Shown: positions 50,341 through 60,063 of the stretch, one piece after another | Position numbering within the stretch: position 1 is the first letter of the stretch | Layout of the letters: every line of letters starts with the position of its first letter | NCBI GenBank assembly: GCA_000972765.1 | Contig: CP011265.1 | Coordinates: forward strand, 3,221,001-3,285,000 | Direction: 5' to 3' | Source: Verrucomicrobia bacterium IMCC26134 | Lineage (GTDB): Bacteria > Verrucomicrobiota > Verrucomicrobiia > Opitutales > Opitutaceae | Length of the DNA stretch: 64,000 nucleotides | The notes under the pieces: model-generated | Databases searched by the model: none | What the model was told of the DNA's origin: nothing | What the model saw: the letters and a program-made list of their open reading frames with translations, nothing else | Made by a program: the position numbers and the translations under genes

Positions 50341-52995
50341 TTAGTCGGTGACGCGCAGCACGGATTGCAGCGACCGTTGATCGGAGGCGGGACCGGCGTC
50401 GAAAGCCCAGGCGCCGGGGTCTACCACGTAACGGTGGTTCACGTCGTCCCAACGGCGGAGGCGGGCCACGGGGACGGAGATCGAAACAGTTTTGGTTTCT
50501 CCGGCACGAAGTGCGACGCGCTGGAAACCTACGAGCTGGCGCAGGGGCATGGGCACGGGGGGCTTTTGGGCGGAGGCATAAAGCTGCACGACCTCATCGC
50601 CGTCGCACTTGCCGGTGTTTGTCACTGTGGCGGTCACCTGAAGCGTGTCGTCGCCGCGAGCCGTGGAGGCGGACAGCACGAGCTTTTTATAAGCGAAGGT
50701 GGTGTAACTCAGGCCGTGACCGAAGGCGTAGAGCGGCTTGCCCGTGTAGTAACGATAGGTGCGGTTCGCCATCGAGTAGTCGGCAAAGGGGGGCAGGTCC
50801 TCGGTGCCGCGGTAGAAGGTGATGGGCAGACGGCCGGCGGGGTTGGTCTCGCCGAGCAAGGCCTCGGCCACGGCGTCGGCGCCTCGCTGACCGTAATACC
50901 ACGCGAGGAGGACTGCGTTGGCCTGGGTGTCGTCGAGGTTGAGTGCACTGCCGGTGGTGAGAACAACGACGGTGGGCTTCTTGAGTTCGGCGACGCGGGC
51001 CAGGAGTTCGCGCTGGGTGGCGGGTAGATCGAGGGCAAGGCGGTCGCCGCCCTTAAACCCCTCGGCGGTCACGCTCATCTCTTCACCCTCAAGATCGGGG
51101 GTGATGCCAAGGGTGAGCACGATGTGATCGGCGGCACGGGCGGCGGCGAGAGCATCCTCAAGAGCGGTGTCCGCGCCCGGGGCAATCCAGCCGAACTGGA
51201 TGCGGCCCTTGCCCGTGACCTCGGCGTATTCAAGGCGCACGGAATAGGCCCGGTCTTTTTCGAGCTGGATAACCGTGCTCAGGGGGCGCTCGGGATCGCG
51301 ACGCCACGAATCAATCACGCGCTTATCATCAACGAAGAGACGGACCGCGCCTTCGGCCACGACACCAAGCACGTATTCACCGGAAGCGGGTGGCACCATG
51401 ACGCCGGTCCAGCGCACGGTGGCAGACTTTATCGGGATGCCTGCGACGGGCTGGGCCTCGTCCCACTGGAGATCCACCTGGGGGTCGGTGCGATTCGATG
51501 AAGGCGTGCCCTCGAGAACAGGTTTTTTGGTATCCTGCTTTTCGTGTGCGAAAACCTCGCCGGCAAGTCCGGGGCTGGTGCGCGAAGCATCGGTGAAGAG
51601 CACCCCCGCCGGGAAAGGCCGCCCGCTGACCCGGAAACCTTTCACGAGCGGGACACCGGGTTCAGCCAGGACTTTTATGCCGAGCGGCTCAAGCTTGGAG
51701 CGAATACCAGCCACGAGGGTGGTCTTGCGGCTGGGTTCTCCGCTGTAGTTGCCCAACAGGACCGAGACGGCAGAGCCGGTGGGACCGAGCACGGCGACGG
51801 TTTTGAGGTCCTGGGCTTTCCAGGGGAGCGTGCCGTCGTTTTTAAGGAGGACGAGGCTCTGGCGGGCGGCTTCAAGCGCAAGGCGGTCATGCTCCGGCGT
51901 ATTATTGGCGGAGGCGGGGATGGCGCGGAAGGGCACGCGCGCAGCGGGGTCGAACTCGCCCAAACGGAAACGCAAGGTGAAGAGCCGGCGCAGGGCGGTG
52001 TCGAGGTCGGCCTCGGTGATCAGGCCGCGTTTGAAGGCTTCGCCCAGGGCCTCGTAGGTCTTTCCGCTGCACAGATCGTTGCCGGTCTTGAGCGCGGCGG
52101 CGGAGGCCTCGGCGGCGTCCTTGGAGAAGTCGTGGCCGCCCTTGCGCCACAGGTCAGAGACGTTGTCCACATCGCCGACGACGGCGCCGGAGAAACCCCA
52201 TTCGGTGCGGAGGATTTGCTGAAGGAGTGTGGCGTTAGCCGGGGCCGGGATGCCGTTGACCGCGTTATAGGCACTCATGATCGACGTGGCGCCGCCCTCG
52301 CGTATGCCGGCTTCAAAGGCGGGCAGATAGGTTTCCCGCAGATCGCGTTCAGAGACTACGGCGTCGAAATGATGGCGGTCGGGCTCGGGACCGCTGTGCA
52401 CGGCAAAGTGTTTCAAGGTGGCAACGGTCTTGAGGTAGCGCGGATCGGCGCCTTGAAGGCCTTTGACGAAGGCGACGGCGAGGCGGCCGGTGAGGAAAGG
52501 ATCCTCGCCGTAGGTTTCCTGGCCGCGGCCCCAGCGCGGATCGCGGAAGATATTAATGTTAGGCGACCAGATGGTGAGGCCCTGGTAGCGCTTGGAGTAG
52601 CCCTGGGCGGCGAGGGCCTCGTTGTTTTTGGCGCGCGCCTCCGTGGCGATGGCCTCGGCGATGCGACCGTGAAGCTCGGGATTCCAGGTGGCGGCGAGAC
52701 CGATGGCCTGAGGGAAAACGGTGGCGATGCCGTTGCGCGCGACGCCGTGGAGGGCCTCGTTCCACCAGTCGTAGCGGGCGATGCCAAGCCGGGCGATCTC
52801 GGCTGACGCCATCATGGTCTGGCCGATTTTCTCCTCTACCGTGAGACGCGAGAGCAGGTTTTCGACCCGCTCGGCGACGGGAAGCTCGGGGTTGCGAAAC
52901 GGCGGCGCGGCCTCCTGAACCTGGGCAATCGCACCCGTGGCGACCCAGCAGGCGATGAAGAGAACTCGGAGGTAACAAAAATGAACAGGAGACAT
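50341..52995 (-). CDS. GH3 beta-glycosidase with PA14 domain
   Basis: This 884-residue secreted enzyme has a signal peptide (LFIACWVATGAIA). The N-terminal TIM barrel includes RFP-region sequence PNINIFRDPRWGRGQETYGEDP and KHFAVHSGPEPDRHH. The nucleophile segment GAVVGDVDNVSDLW has Gly-Asp instead of the more common Ser-Asp, with the Asp kept. A PA14 domain (about 455-600) interrupts the second domain, and a fibronectin-like C-terminal domain (QLVGFQRVALRAGETK) ends it. Family members with this layout are beta-xylosidases, beta-glucosidases or arabinosidases. It lies 10 nt after a GH28 gene, in the same operon. Confidence 0.92.
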   Translation of the reverse strand: MSPVHFCYLRVLFIACWVATGAIAQVQEAAPPFRNPELPVAERVENLLSRLTVEEKIGQTMMASAEIARLGIARYDWWNEALHGVARNGIATVFPQAIGLAATWNPELHGRIAEAIATEARAKNNEALAAQGYSKRYQGLTIWSPNINIFRDPRWGRGQETYGEDPFLTGRLAVAFVKGLQGADPRYLKTVATLKHFAVHSGPEPDRHHFDAVVSERDLRETYLPAFEAGIREGGATSIMSAYNAVNGIPAPANATLLQQILRTEWGFSGAVVGDVDNVSDLWRKGGHDFSKDAAEASAAALKTGNDLCSGKTYEALGEAFKRGLITEADLDTALRRLFTLRFRLGEFDPAARVPFRAIPASANNTPEHDRLALEAARQSLVLLKNDGTLPWKAQDLKTVAVLGPTGSAVSVLLGNYSGEPSRKTTLVAGIRSKLEPLGIKVLAEPGVPLVKGFRVSGRPFPAGVLFTDASRTSPGLAGEVFAHEKQDTKKPVLEGTPSSNRTDPQVDLQWDEAQPVAGIPIKSATVRWTGVMVPPASGEYVLGVVAEGAVRLFVDDKRVIDSWRRDPERPLSTVIQLEKDRAYSVRLEYAEVTGKGRIQFGWIAPGADTALEDALAAARAADHIVLTLGITPDLEGEEMSVTAEGFKGGDRLALDLPATQRELLARVAELKKPTVVVLTTGSALNLDDTQANAVLLAWYYGQRGADAVAEALLGETNPAGRLPITFYRGTEDLPPFADYSMANRTYRYYTGKPLYAFGHGLSYTTFAYKKLVLSASTARGDDTLQVTATVTNTGKCDGDEVVQLYASAQKPPVPMPLRQLVGFQRVALRAGETKTVSISVPVARLRRWDDVNHRYVVDPGAWAFDAGPASDQRSLQSVLRVTD

Positions 52996-53005
52996 AGTGC
53001 GGAGA

Positions 53006-54421
53006 TCAGGGAGTGAGCGGTTTCCCGTCCACGGTGAGGCCGGTGACGGATTTCAGTTCGAAGCGCTCGCCTTTGGCCTGGGTGATAGCGGTGCGGACGA
53101 AGGAGATGTCTTTTGCGAAGGACGCGATGACGCCGCGCTCGGCGACGATGGCCACATCCTCGAAGGACACGTTCTCGATGAAAGAGGTATCCATGCCGGT
53201 GATGCGAATGGCGACGGGCGCGCCGGAAGCGGCGACTTTTTTAACGTGGATATTCCGGAAAACGGGCGGATGGGTGTCGACGACGGCATTGGGATCGGAC
53301 GTGTAGTCCATGTTGAGGATGACGACCTCGCGCTGGAGGTCGCGGGCGGTGACGTTTTCGACCCAGACGTTCTCGACCACGCCTCCGCGGCCGGGGCGGG
53401 ATTTGATGCGGAGCACGCGGTCCGTGCCCTCGAAATCGCAATCGTGCATGTAGACATTGCGCACGGAGCCGGACATCTCGCTGCCGATGACGAGGCCGCC
53501 GTGGCCGCGTTTGCTGGAACTGTGGCGCATGACGACATTTTCGGTCGGGCGGCCGACGCGGCGGCCGTCCTGATCGTAACCGGATTTCAACACCACGCAG
53601 TCGTCGCCGGTGGAGAAGCTGCAGTATTCGATCAGCACATTGCGGCAGGAATCGGGGTCGAGACCGTCGTTGTTGGGGCCGTCGGTATCCACGTTGACCC
53701 GGCGCACGATGATATTTTCGGAGTAGATCGGATGGATGGTCCAGTTGGGTCCGCCTCCGATGGTGAAGCCCTCGAGCAGGATGTTTTTGCACTCCACCAA
53801 TCCGATGAAACTTGGACGGATGGCGGCCTCGCGAGTGCCGAAGACACGTTTCTCGACGGGCACGCCGGCCGAACCCATGGCGAAGGACTCGCGGGTCTCG
53901 CGCGACTTCCAGTTCCACCAGGCGGCGGCATTGCCATCGAGACGGCCGGGGCCGGTGATGGCGATATTTTCGCAGCCACGGGCGTAGATGAGCGGCGAGT
54001 AGTTGTAGAGCTCGATGCCGCCGACACGGACGAAAACAGGCGGCAGATAATCTTCCATGACATCGCTGAACTTGATCACCGCACCCTCGGCGAGGTGGAG
54101 GTCGATGTTGCTCACGAGGTGGATTGGGCCGGTGAGCCAGACGCCGGCCGGCACGAGGACGCGGCCGCCGCCGGCATCGGCGACGGCTTTGATGGCGGCG
54201 GCGAACGCGGCGGTATTTTTCACCTCGCCGCCGGGCAAGGCGCCGTGGTCGGCGATCGTGACCACCCGAGCAGGGAAGGCAGGCCGCTGGAGCTGCGGCA
54301 TCTGGAAGGGCGCCTTAATCGGTGCGATGGGCTCCGTCGGATCGTAGGCGGCAAAAACGCAGGTGGAAACCGGAGCCAGGCAGGCGACTAAGACAGCGAA
54401 GCGGGTGAGAAGAGGGTGCAT
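53006..54421 (-). CDS. GH28 family hydrolase
   Basis: This 471-residue secreted beta-helix enzyme has a signal peptide (FAVLVACLAPVSTCVFAA). The motifs are PNNDGLDPDSC (NTD variant NND), STGDDCVVLKSG, RGHGGLVIGSE and RIKS, all catalytic positions kept. The insertion YSPLIYARGCENIAITGPG followed by WWNWK is typical of longer bacterial exo-type GH28 members. The ATG at 54421 is chosen for the signal peptide and follows a long CT-rich run (CCCTCCCTCCCTC). It lies between the first GH28 gene of the operon and GH3. Confidence 0.92.
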   Translation of the reverse strand: MHPLLTRFAVLVACLAPVSTCVFAAYDPTEPIAPIKAPFQMPQLQRPAFPARVVTIADHGALPGGEVKNTAAFAAAIKAVADAGGGRVLVPAGVWLTGPIHLVSNIDLHLAEGAVIKFSDVMEDYLPPVFVRVGGIELYNYSPLIYARGCENIAITGPGRLDGNAAAWWNWKSRETRESFAMGSAGVPVEKRVFGTREAAIRPSFIGLVECKNILLEGFTIGGGPNWTIHPIYSENIIVRRVNVDTDGPNNDGLDPDSCRNVLIEYCSFSTGDDCVVLKSGYDQDGRRVGRPTENVVMRHSSSKRGHGGLVIGSEMSGSVRNVYMHDCDFEGTDRVLRIKSRPGRGGVVENVWVENVTARDLQREVVILNMDYTSDPNAVVDTHPPVFRNIHVKKVAASGAPVAIRITGMDTSFIENVSFEDVAIVAERGVIASFAKDISFVRTAITQAKGERFELKSVTGLTVDGKPLTP

Positions 54422-54458
54422 AGAGGAAGAGGGAGGGAGGGAAAAAGTCGAGGGTGCC

Positions 54459-55742
54459 TCAAGGCCGGGCCGCGCTCGGCGCCGGCCAGATATCCAGAGC
54501 GGGTTTGACGGCGGTCGCCAGAGTAAGGTCTTCAAGTTTTACGTCACCTGCATGGTAGAGTTTTCCGCCGAGTTCGCTGGCGATGCGGACGTGGCGCAGC
54601 GTGACAGCTTCAAGCGGAAGCTCAGGCAAACCCCAGAGAATGATCGAATTTTGGGCAGCGGAGGCATCCAGGTTCTCGATCAAAATAGCCCGCCAACGCG
54701 GACTCAACGCGTTGACTGGACGCGCGACATCGAGCGAGGGGGATTTGGGCTCCTTGGGATAATAGCTGGAGATAAAGACCGGGCTTTTCACGCCGCGCAT
54801 CACGAGATCGCGGTAAACGAGATGCTCGACCAGACCGCCGCGATTCCGATCCGCTTTCATGCGGATACCGCAAGTGGTGCCGTCGAAGGTGCAGCGCTCG
54901 ACCAACACGTCCCGAATCCCTCCGGAGGTGTAACTGCCGATGGACATTCCGTGGCCGACACCGAATGCGCAATCGCGCACGGTGTAAGACTCGCTCAGCG
55001 GAGCGGTCCCGTCGGAAGCCGAGGGCGTGAGGATGACGATGTTGTCGTCGCCGGTGCTGATGCGACAACCGGTGATCAGATAGTTTTTTCCGGACAGGTT
55101 GAGTCCATCCGTATTGGGCGAATCGCCAGGCGCCTCCAGCATCAGGTCACGAATGCGGACCTCGCGACAAAGGCGAAGCGACACATGGGTGTTGGGCGGG
55201 TTAAGAAAAGTGACGCCGGCCAGCTCGATACGTTCGCAGCTTTCCAAATAGAGCAGCTGAGGCCGGCGCAGCGTAAGCTCCTTGGCGCGAAAAGCCCGCC
55301 ACCAAGGCGCCCCCTGGCCATCGATTATTCCCTCTCCACTCAAACGAAAGTCCGTGAGGCCGGTGCCGCTCAGAAACCCCTGATAACGCTTACTGTCCGC
55401 GGGATAGTTTTCCTCGCGCGAGAGTATGCGCAAACGCACCCCCTTGGCGAGGTGCAGATCGAGTCGCGATGCCAGGCGCAAGGGTCCGGACAGATAGTCT
55501 CCGGCCGAGAGGACCAGGCGCCCGCCGCCCGCACCGGCGACCTCATCAATGGCGTGCTGAAGTTCGATCGTCACAGAACGGGGCTGATCAGCCACGACCC
55601 CCAGCTTTGCGGCCGAGAAATCGCGTTGCGGTATGCGCGGCGCCATGGGCGCAGCCCGCTCTTCGACCGCACGAAGCAAGATCGGCGTTACCCCGATAAA
55701 CAGAAGCGATAGCCAAAGCAGACGGGATAGGGTGGATAGCAT
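54459..55742 (-). CDS. GH28 family hydrolase, first gene of the pectin operon
   Basis: This 427-residue secreted enzyme has a hydrophobic N terminus (MLSTLSRLLWLSLLFIGVTPILLRA). GH28 motifs are SPNTDGLNLSG, STGDDNIVIL, VGHGMSIGSYTSGG and RMKAD, close to the enzyme at 31172. It heads the nine-gene minus-strand operon and is divergent from the hexuronate transporter. A 38-nt inverted repeat (55829-55866) stands 87 nt upstream. The ATG at 55742 is chosen because the membrane-type signal starts there; the frame to 55844 runs across the promoter region. Confidence 0.9.
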   Translation of the reverse strand: MLSTLSRLLWLSLLFIGVTPILLRAVEERAAPMAPRIPQRDFSAAKLGVVADQPRSVTIELQHAIDEVAGAGGGRLVLSAGDYLSGPLRLASRLDLHLAKGVRLRILSREENYPADSKRYQGFLSGTGLTDFRLSGEGIIDGQGAPWWRAFRAKELTLRRPQLLYLESCERIELAGVTFLNPPNTHVSLRLCREVRIRDLMLEAPGDSPNTDGLNLSGKNYLITGCRISTGDDNIVILTPSASDGTAPLSESYTVRDCAFGVGHGMSIGSYTSGGIRDVLVERCTFDGTTCGIRMKADRNRGGLVEHLVYRDLVMRGVKSPVFISSYYPKEPKSPSLDVARPVNALSPRWRAILIENLDASAAQNSIILWGLPELPLEAVTLRHVRIASELGGKLYHAGDVKLEDLTLATAVKPALDIWPAPSAARP

Positions 55743-55828
55743 AAGCTGAGGCGTCGCGGTAAGAGCTGACGCAGAAAGGGGTAAGCACACCCTCTGCAGT
55801 GTTTTTATAGATGGCAAAGAACCATCGC

Positions 55829-55866
55829 GCGCGCATCGTTGCACTATTCAGGGCAACGATGCGCGC
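55829..55866. promoter_or_regulatory. Large inverted repeat between divergent pectin genes
   Basis: GCGCGCATCGTTGC is repeated exactly in reverse (GCAACGATGCGCGC) with a 10-nt spacer, ACTATTCAGG. It lies 87 nt upstream of GH28 and 128 nt upstream of the MFS gene, so it could be an operator acting on both. It could also form a stem in the GH28 leader. Confidence 0.5.
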
Positions 55867-55993
55867 ATGGTTATATTTGATGCGTGGCCGGATGACTCCC
55901 CAAAGTCATTCGTTAACCCCGTCGCTGCCTATTGTGGTCCCGTCTTCACACGATTGTATTTTGTGAGGAGGACTGTCTCATAGAAATTCAAAC

Positions 55994-57409
55994 ATGCCTA
56001 CCCCCTCCATGTCCGCATCGCCCAAGCACTCGACCCAGCCCAACTCGGGAGGAAACTACCGGTGGACGATCTGCGCGCTGCTATTTTTCTCGGTTGCGGT
56101 AAACTACATCGACCGGCTCGTCATCGGAATCCTTAAGGGGCCGATGAGTGAAAAACTCGGCTGGAGCGATGCCGACTACGGTCACATCGCCGCAGCCTTC
56201 TCGTTTGCCTACGCCTTTGGCTATCTTTTCGGAGGGCGCTTGATGGATCGTTGGGGCGTGAAAAAGGGCCTGCCTATCTTCGTTCTTAGCTGGAGTGTGG
56301 CCGCCACCGCCCACGGCCTGTGCGGGCTCATCGACGTGCAGGCGCAGTTTCATTTGAACTATCCTTGGTTCTCCTGGGCGGAAAAAGGCCTGATCTGGGC
56401 TACTTTCGCCGCACCTCTGACCGTCGTTGGATTCATGGGGGCCCGCATCGTGCTGGGATTGACCGAAGGCGGAAACTTCCCCGGCGCGATCAAGACGGTC
56501 GCTGAATGGTTTCCGGTGCGCGAGCGGGCGCTGGCCACCGGCTGGTTTAATGCCGGCACCAATGTCGGCGCCATCATCTGTCCGCTCGTTGTGAAATGGA
56601 TGTATGACCAATGGGGTTGGGAGACCACCTTCTACGCCACGGGTGTCACAGGGTTTATCTGGGTCGCCGCCTGGTATTGGATCTACGAGACGCCGGAGAA
56701 GCACAAGCGGCTCTCGCCCGCCGAGCTCGCCTACATCAAGGAAGGCCGGGGCGAAGTTGCCGTCGAAAAACGAGTCGATGTCCCCTGGCTCTCGCTCCTG
56801 CGCTACCGCGCGGTTTGGGCCTACGTGCTGGCCAGTATCTTTGCGGGGCCGGCGTGGGGCTTCTATCAGTTCTTCCTGCCTGATTTTCTTAAAAAATCAT
56901 TCCATCTCGACCTCAACGCCATGGCCTGGTGGACAAGCGCGTTTTTCTTCATCGCGGCGATCGGCGGTGTGTTGGGTGGGTGGTTTGCCGGCAAATTGCT
57001 GGCGTGCGGCTGGAGCGTGAACGGGGCCCGAAAAATCGCCATGCTGGCGTGTGCCATCGCGGTGGTCCCCGTGTTCTTTGCCCCGTATGTCGACAGCGTG
57101 TGGATGGCGGTTTTGATCGTCGGCCTCGCCGGGTCCGCGCACCAGGGCTGGTCCGCCAATCTTTTCAGCATCGTTGCCGACACCATGCCCAGGCAGGCCA
57201 TCAGCTCAGTCGTGGGCTTGGGCGGCTTCGTGGCTTATTTCACCGGCGGCTTCGTGAACGAATTCACCGGCCAGATCCTCCAAAAGACAGGCAGCTACGT
57301 CACGGTCTTCGCCTATTTTTCAGGCATGTATCTGCTTTCCTTGCTGCTCATCCAAATACTCGTGCCCCGCATCGGCCAGTCGTCGGCCCCTGCACCGGCC
57401 GGAACCTGA
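55994..57409 (+). CDS. Hexuronate MFS transporter (ExuT-like)
   Basis: This 471-residue inner-membrane symporter of the anion:cation symporter branch of the major facilitator superfamily has about 12 helices. VNYIDRLVIGILKGPMSEKL in helix 1 and GRLMDRWGVKKGLP in the 2-3 loop are typical of ExuT/GudP proteins, as is GLTEGGNFPGAIKTVAEWFP in helices 4-5. It would import galacturonate or glucuronate released by the GH28 and lyase enzymes. It is the first gene of a plus-strand unit with an esterase and a GH43, divergent from the large pectin operon. Confidence 0.9.
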   Translation: MPTPSMSASPKHSTQPNSGGNYRWTICALLFFSVAVNYIDRLVIGILKGPMSEKLGWSDADYGHIAAAFSFAYAFGYLFGGRLMDRWGVKKGLPIFVLSWSVAATAHGLCGLIDVQAQFHLNYPWFSWAEKGLIWATFAAPLTVVGFMGARIVLGLTEGGNFPGAIKTVAEWFPVRERALATGWFNAGTNVGAIICPLVVKWMYDQWGWETTFYATGVTGFIWVAAWYWIYETPEKHKRLSPAELAYIKEGRGEVAVEKRVDVPWLSLLRYRAVWAYVLASIFAGPAWGFYQFFLPDFLKKSFHLDLNAMAWWTSAFFFIAAIGGVLGGWFAGKLLACGWSVNGARKIAMLACAIAVVPVFFAPYVDSVWMAVLIVGLAGSAHQGWSANLFSIVADTMPRQAISSVVGLGGFVAYFTGGFVNEFTGQILQKTGSYVTVFAYFSGMYLLSLLLIQILVPRIGQSSAPAPAGT

Positions 57410-57417
57410 AACCAACC

Positions 57418-58341
57418 ATGAAGCCAGTCTTAATTGGTGCCTTGATCGCTTTAGGCTTTGTCGCGTATTCACCTGCGGCCGAGGTGAGGCGAGATGTGGT
57501 TTACGGCGAGGCGGAGGGTCAAAAACTGCTCCTCGATGTGAGCGTGCCGGAGGGAAAGGGCCCCTTCCCGGTCGTGATCCTGGTTCACGGCGGCGGATGG
57601 TCTTCGGGAGACAAAGCCGGAGCTGAAAAACCCGGCTCAGGGGCCGATATCACGCCCTGGTTCGCACCGCTCACCGAGGCGGGTTTCGCCTGGGTTTCGA
57701 TCAACTATCGATTGGCACCGGCAAATCGCTGGCCGGCCTGCTTGGAAGACACCCGTATGGCGGCAAACTGGGTGCGGGCGCACGCACCTGAGTTTGGCGG
57801 CGACCCGAACCGGCTCGCCTTGATGGGGCACTCGGCGGGCGGGCATCTGGCCCTGCTGGCCGCGTTGCCGGGCGAGGACGGACGCCCCTCGCCGGTCCAG
57901 GCCGTGGTCGGCTGCGCGCCGGTCTCGGATTTTGTCGCCGACACCGAGCGGCGCGGCGGACTCAGCCGCTCCTTGCAAGATCTGCTCATGCTGCCGGCGG
58001 CGATGACCCCGGAGGCAGTCGAACGCCTGCGCACGCTCTCGCCGATCACGCGGCTCGCGGCCGGTTACCCCCCCACCCTGCTCCTGCACGGTGAAATCGA
58101 CAAGACCGTGCCCCTCGCACAATCGAGCGCGTTTCAGGCCCGGGCGCACGCACTGGGACTGGAGTGCGAACTTCACGTGCTGCCGGGGGCCCCCCACCGG
58201 CTCACCGAATGGACGGCGCACGATCCGGACTGGGCACGGGTTCTAACCGACTGGTTAAAAGCTCGCTTGGGTCCGCCAGTGGAAGCCGCGCCCTTGCAAG
58301 GCTCCACCACTCCCGCCTCGCCCGGCGTTGCCGCCCGGTAA
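57418..58341 (+). CDS. Secreted alpha/beta-hydrolase esterase (BD-FAE/acetyl esterase-like)
   Basis: This 307-residue serine esterase has a signal peptide (LIGALIALGFVAYSPAAE). It has HGGGWSSGD (oxyanion hole), GHSAGGHLAL (nucleophile elbow), GEIDKTVPL (acid) and GAPHRLTE (His), a complete triad. Its relatives remove acetyl or feruloyl groups from plant polysaccharides. It begins 8 nt after the transporter stop, so it is co-transcribed. The longer frame open to 56929 lies inside the transporter gene. The end is Pro/Ala-rich and probably disordered. Confidence 0.83.
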   Translation: MKPVLIGALIALGFVAYSPAAEVRRDVVYGEAEGQKLLLDVSVPEGKGPFPVVILVHGGGWSSGDKAGAEKPGSGADITPWFAPLTEAGFAWVSINYRLAPANRWPACLEDTRMAANWVRAHAPEFGGDPNRLALMGHSAGGHLALLAALPGEDGRPSPVQAVVGCAPVSDFVADTERRGGLSRSLQDLLMLPAAMTPEAVERLRTLSPITRLAAGYPPTLLLHGEIDKTVPLAQSSAFQARAHALGLECELHVLPGAPHRLTEWTAHDPDWARVLTDWLKARLGPPVEAAPLQGSTTPASPGVAAR

Positions 58342-58357
58342 CGGCCACACCCATACG

Positions 58358-60055
58358 ATGATTTCACGCACGCTGCACCCCTTCCACGCTTTCCTTCCCC
58401 TGCTCATGGCCTTTTCATCCTCCAGCGTTTTATCCGCATCACCCCTGCCGGCCGGTCCGGTGGCGACGAGCCCTGCGAAGACCGCCCCCAGCTCCCCCTG
58501 GGTGGCGGACCGGGGCGACGGCACCTACCGAAATCCAGTGCTGCACGCCGATTACTCGGATCCGGACGCGATCCGGGTCGGCGACGATTTCTGGATGACG
58601 GCGTCGAGCTTCAACCACGTTCCCGGCCTGCCCATCCTGCATTCCCGTGATCTGGTAAACTGGACGCTGGTCAACCACGCCCTGCCGGCGCTGGTGCCGG
58701 CGGAACACTTCACCAAGCCGCGCCACGGCGAAGGCGTATGGGCTCCGGCGATCCGTTACCATGACGGTCGTTTCTGGATCTTCTACCCCGACCCCGACTT
58801 CGGCCTCTACGTCATCACCGCGACCGATCCACGCGGACAATGGAGCGCACCGGCGATGCTGAAAGCCGGTCGCGGGCTGATCGACCCCTGCCCTTTCTGG
58901 GACGACGACGGCCGGGCCTGGCTGATCCACGGCTGGGCCAAGAGCCGCGCCGGGATATGCAACCGTCTTACCCTGAACGAAATGACACCCGACGGCACCC
59001 GCCTGCTCGACGAAGGCAAGGTCGTGATCGACGGCGACCTCCTCACCGGATGGCGCACCGTGGAGGGGCCCAAACTCTACAAGCGCGACGGCTGGTATTA
59101 CGTTTTCGCCCCGGCGGGTGGCGTGGGTGAAGGCTACCAGGCGGTGTTTCGGTCGCGCGATATCCGCGGACCCTACGAAAACCGCATCGTGCTCGCGCAA
59201 GGCGCCACGCCCATCAATGGCCCGCACCAAGGCGCGTGGGTGAGCACCCCAAGCGGACAGGACTGGTTCCTGCACTTTCAGGAAATGCCCGCCCATGGCC
59301 GCGTGGTGCATTTGCAACCCATGCGCTGGCTCAAAGACGGCTGGCCGGTCATGGGCGACGACACCGACGGCGACGGCACCGGAGAGCCCGTGCTCACGCA
59401 CGCCAAACCGGACACCGCCTCCCAACCGGCGTGCGAGCCCGCGACGGGCGACCGCTTCGACGGCGAAAAGCTCGGCCTGCAATGGCAGTGGCAGGGCAAT
59501 CCCGGCGCCGACTGGGCAAAGCTTCGCGGCGGAGCGTCTCCGTCGCTGCGCCTCCGCGCGGTGACGATGCCTCAGCCGGATTCGCTCTGGATGGCGACCA
59601 ATCTGTTGATGCAGAAGATACCCGCTCCGGCGTTTAGCGCGGAGGTGACGCTGCGCTTGCACGCCGACGAGTCCGGCCATCAGGCCGGCCTCATCGTATT
59701 CGGTTATGACTACGGCTGGATCGGCCTGAGACGCACTCAAACCGGCGGCACGGAACTCGTGCAGGTGATGTGCCCTCACGCAGACAAAGCAGGCAAGGAA
59801 ACCGTGATCGCAAAAACGGAGTGGGCGTCTGATCGTTCCGTGAACCTGCGCGTTTCCATGGACAAGACGCTGGCTTGCCGTTTCGCCTACCGCGATGCGG
59901 GCGCGACTGGTGCCTTTACGCCCTTTGGCGAAACATTCCAGGCCAGCTCAAGCCGTTGGGTAGGCGGGAAAGTCGGCCTGTTTTGCGCGGCATCCGCAGG
60001 CTCAAACCCCGACGGTGGATACGCCGATTTCGAGAGCTTCACCGTCAGCCGCTGA
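58358..60055 (+). CDS. GH43 beta-xylosidase/arabinofuranosidase-type enzyme with C-terminal beta-sandwich
   Basis: This 565-residue secreted enzyme has a signal peptide (FLPLLMAFSSSSVLSASP). The beta-propeller has YRNPVLHADYSDPDAIRVGDDFWM (base Asp), LIDPCPFWDDDG (pKa-modulating Asp) and TVEGPKLYKRDGWYY (acid Glu). The C-terminal part (about 365-565) is the GH43_C2 beta-sandwich typical of subfamilies that act as beta-xylosidase or alpha-L-arabinofuranosidase. The ATG at 58358 is chosen for the signal peptide. It is third in the hexuronate transporter unit and is followed by a 10-bp hairpin at 60064-60087. Confidence 0.92.
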   Translation: MISRTLHPFHAFLPLLMAFSSSSVLSASPLPAGPVATSPAKTAPSSPWVADRGDGTYRNPVLHADYSDPDAIRVGDDFWMTASSFNHVPGLPILHSRDLVNWTLVNHALPALVPAEHFTKPRHGEGVWAPAIRYHDGRFWIFYPDPDFGLYVITATDPRGQWSAPAMLKAGRGLIDPCPFWDDDGRAWLIHGWAKSRAGICNRLTLNEMTPDGTRLLDEGKVVIDGDLLTGWRTVEGPKLYKRDGWYYVFAPAGGVGEGYQAVFRSRDIRGPYENRIVLAQGATPINGPHQGAWVSTPSGQDWFLHFQEMPAHGRVVHLQPMRWLKDGWPVMGDDTDGDGTGEPVLTHAKPDTASQPACEPATGDRFDGEKLGLQWQWQGNPGADWAKLRGGASPSLRLRAVTMPQPDSLWMATNLLMQKIPAPAFSAEVTLRLHADESGHQAGLIVFGYDYGWIGLRRTQTGGTELVQVMCPHADKAGKETVIAKTEWASDRSVNLRVSMDKTLACRFAYRDAGATGAFTPFGETFQASSSRWVGGKVGLFCAASAGSNPDGGYADFESFTVSR

Positions 60056-60063
60056 GGCGCGGG

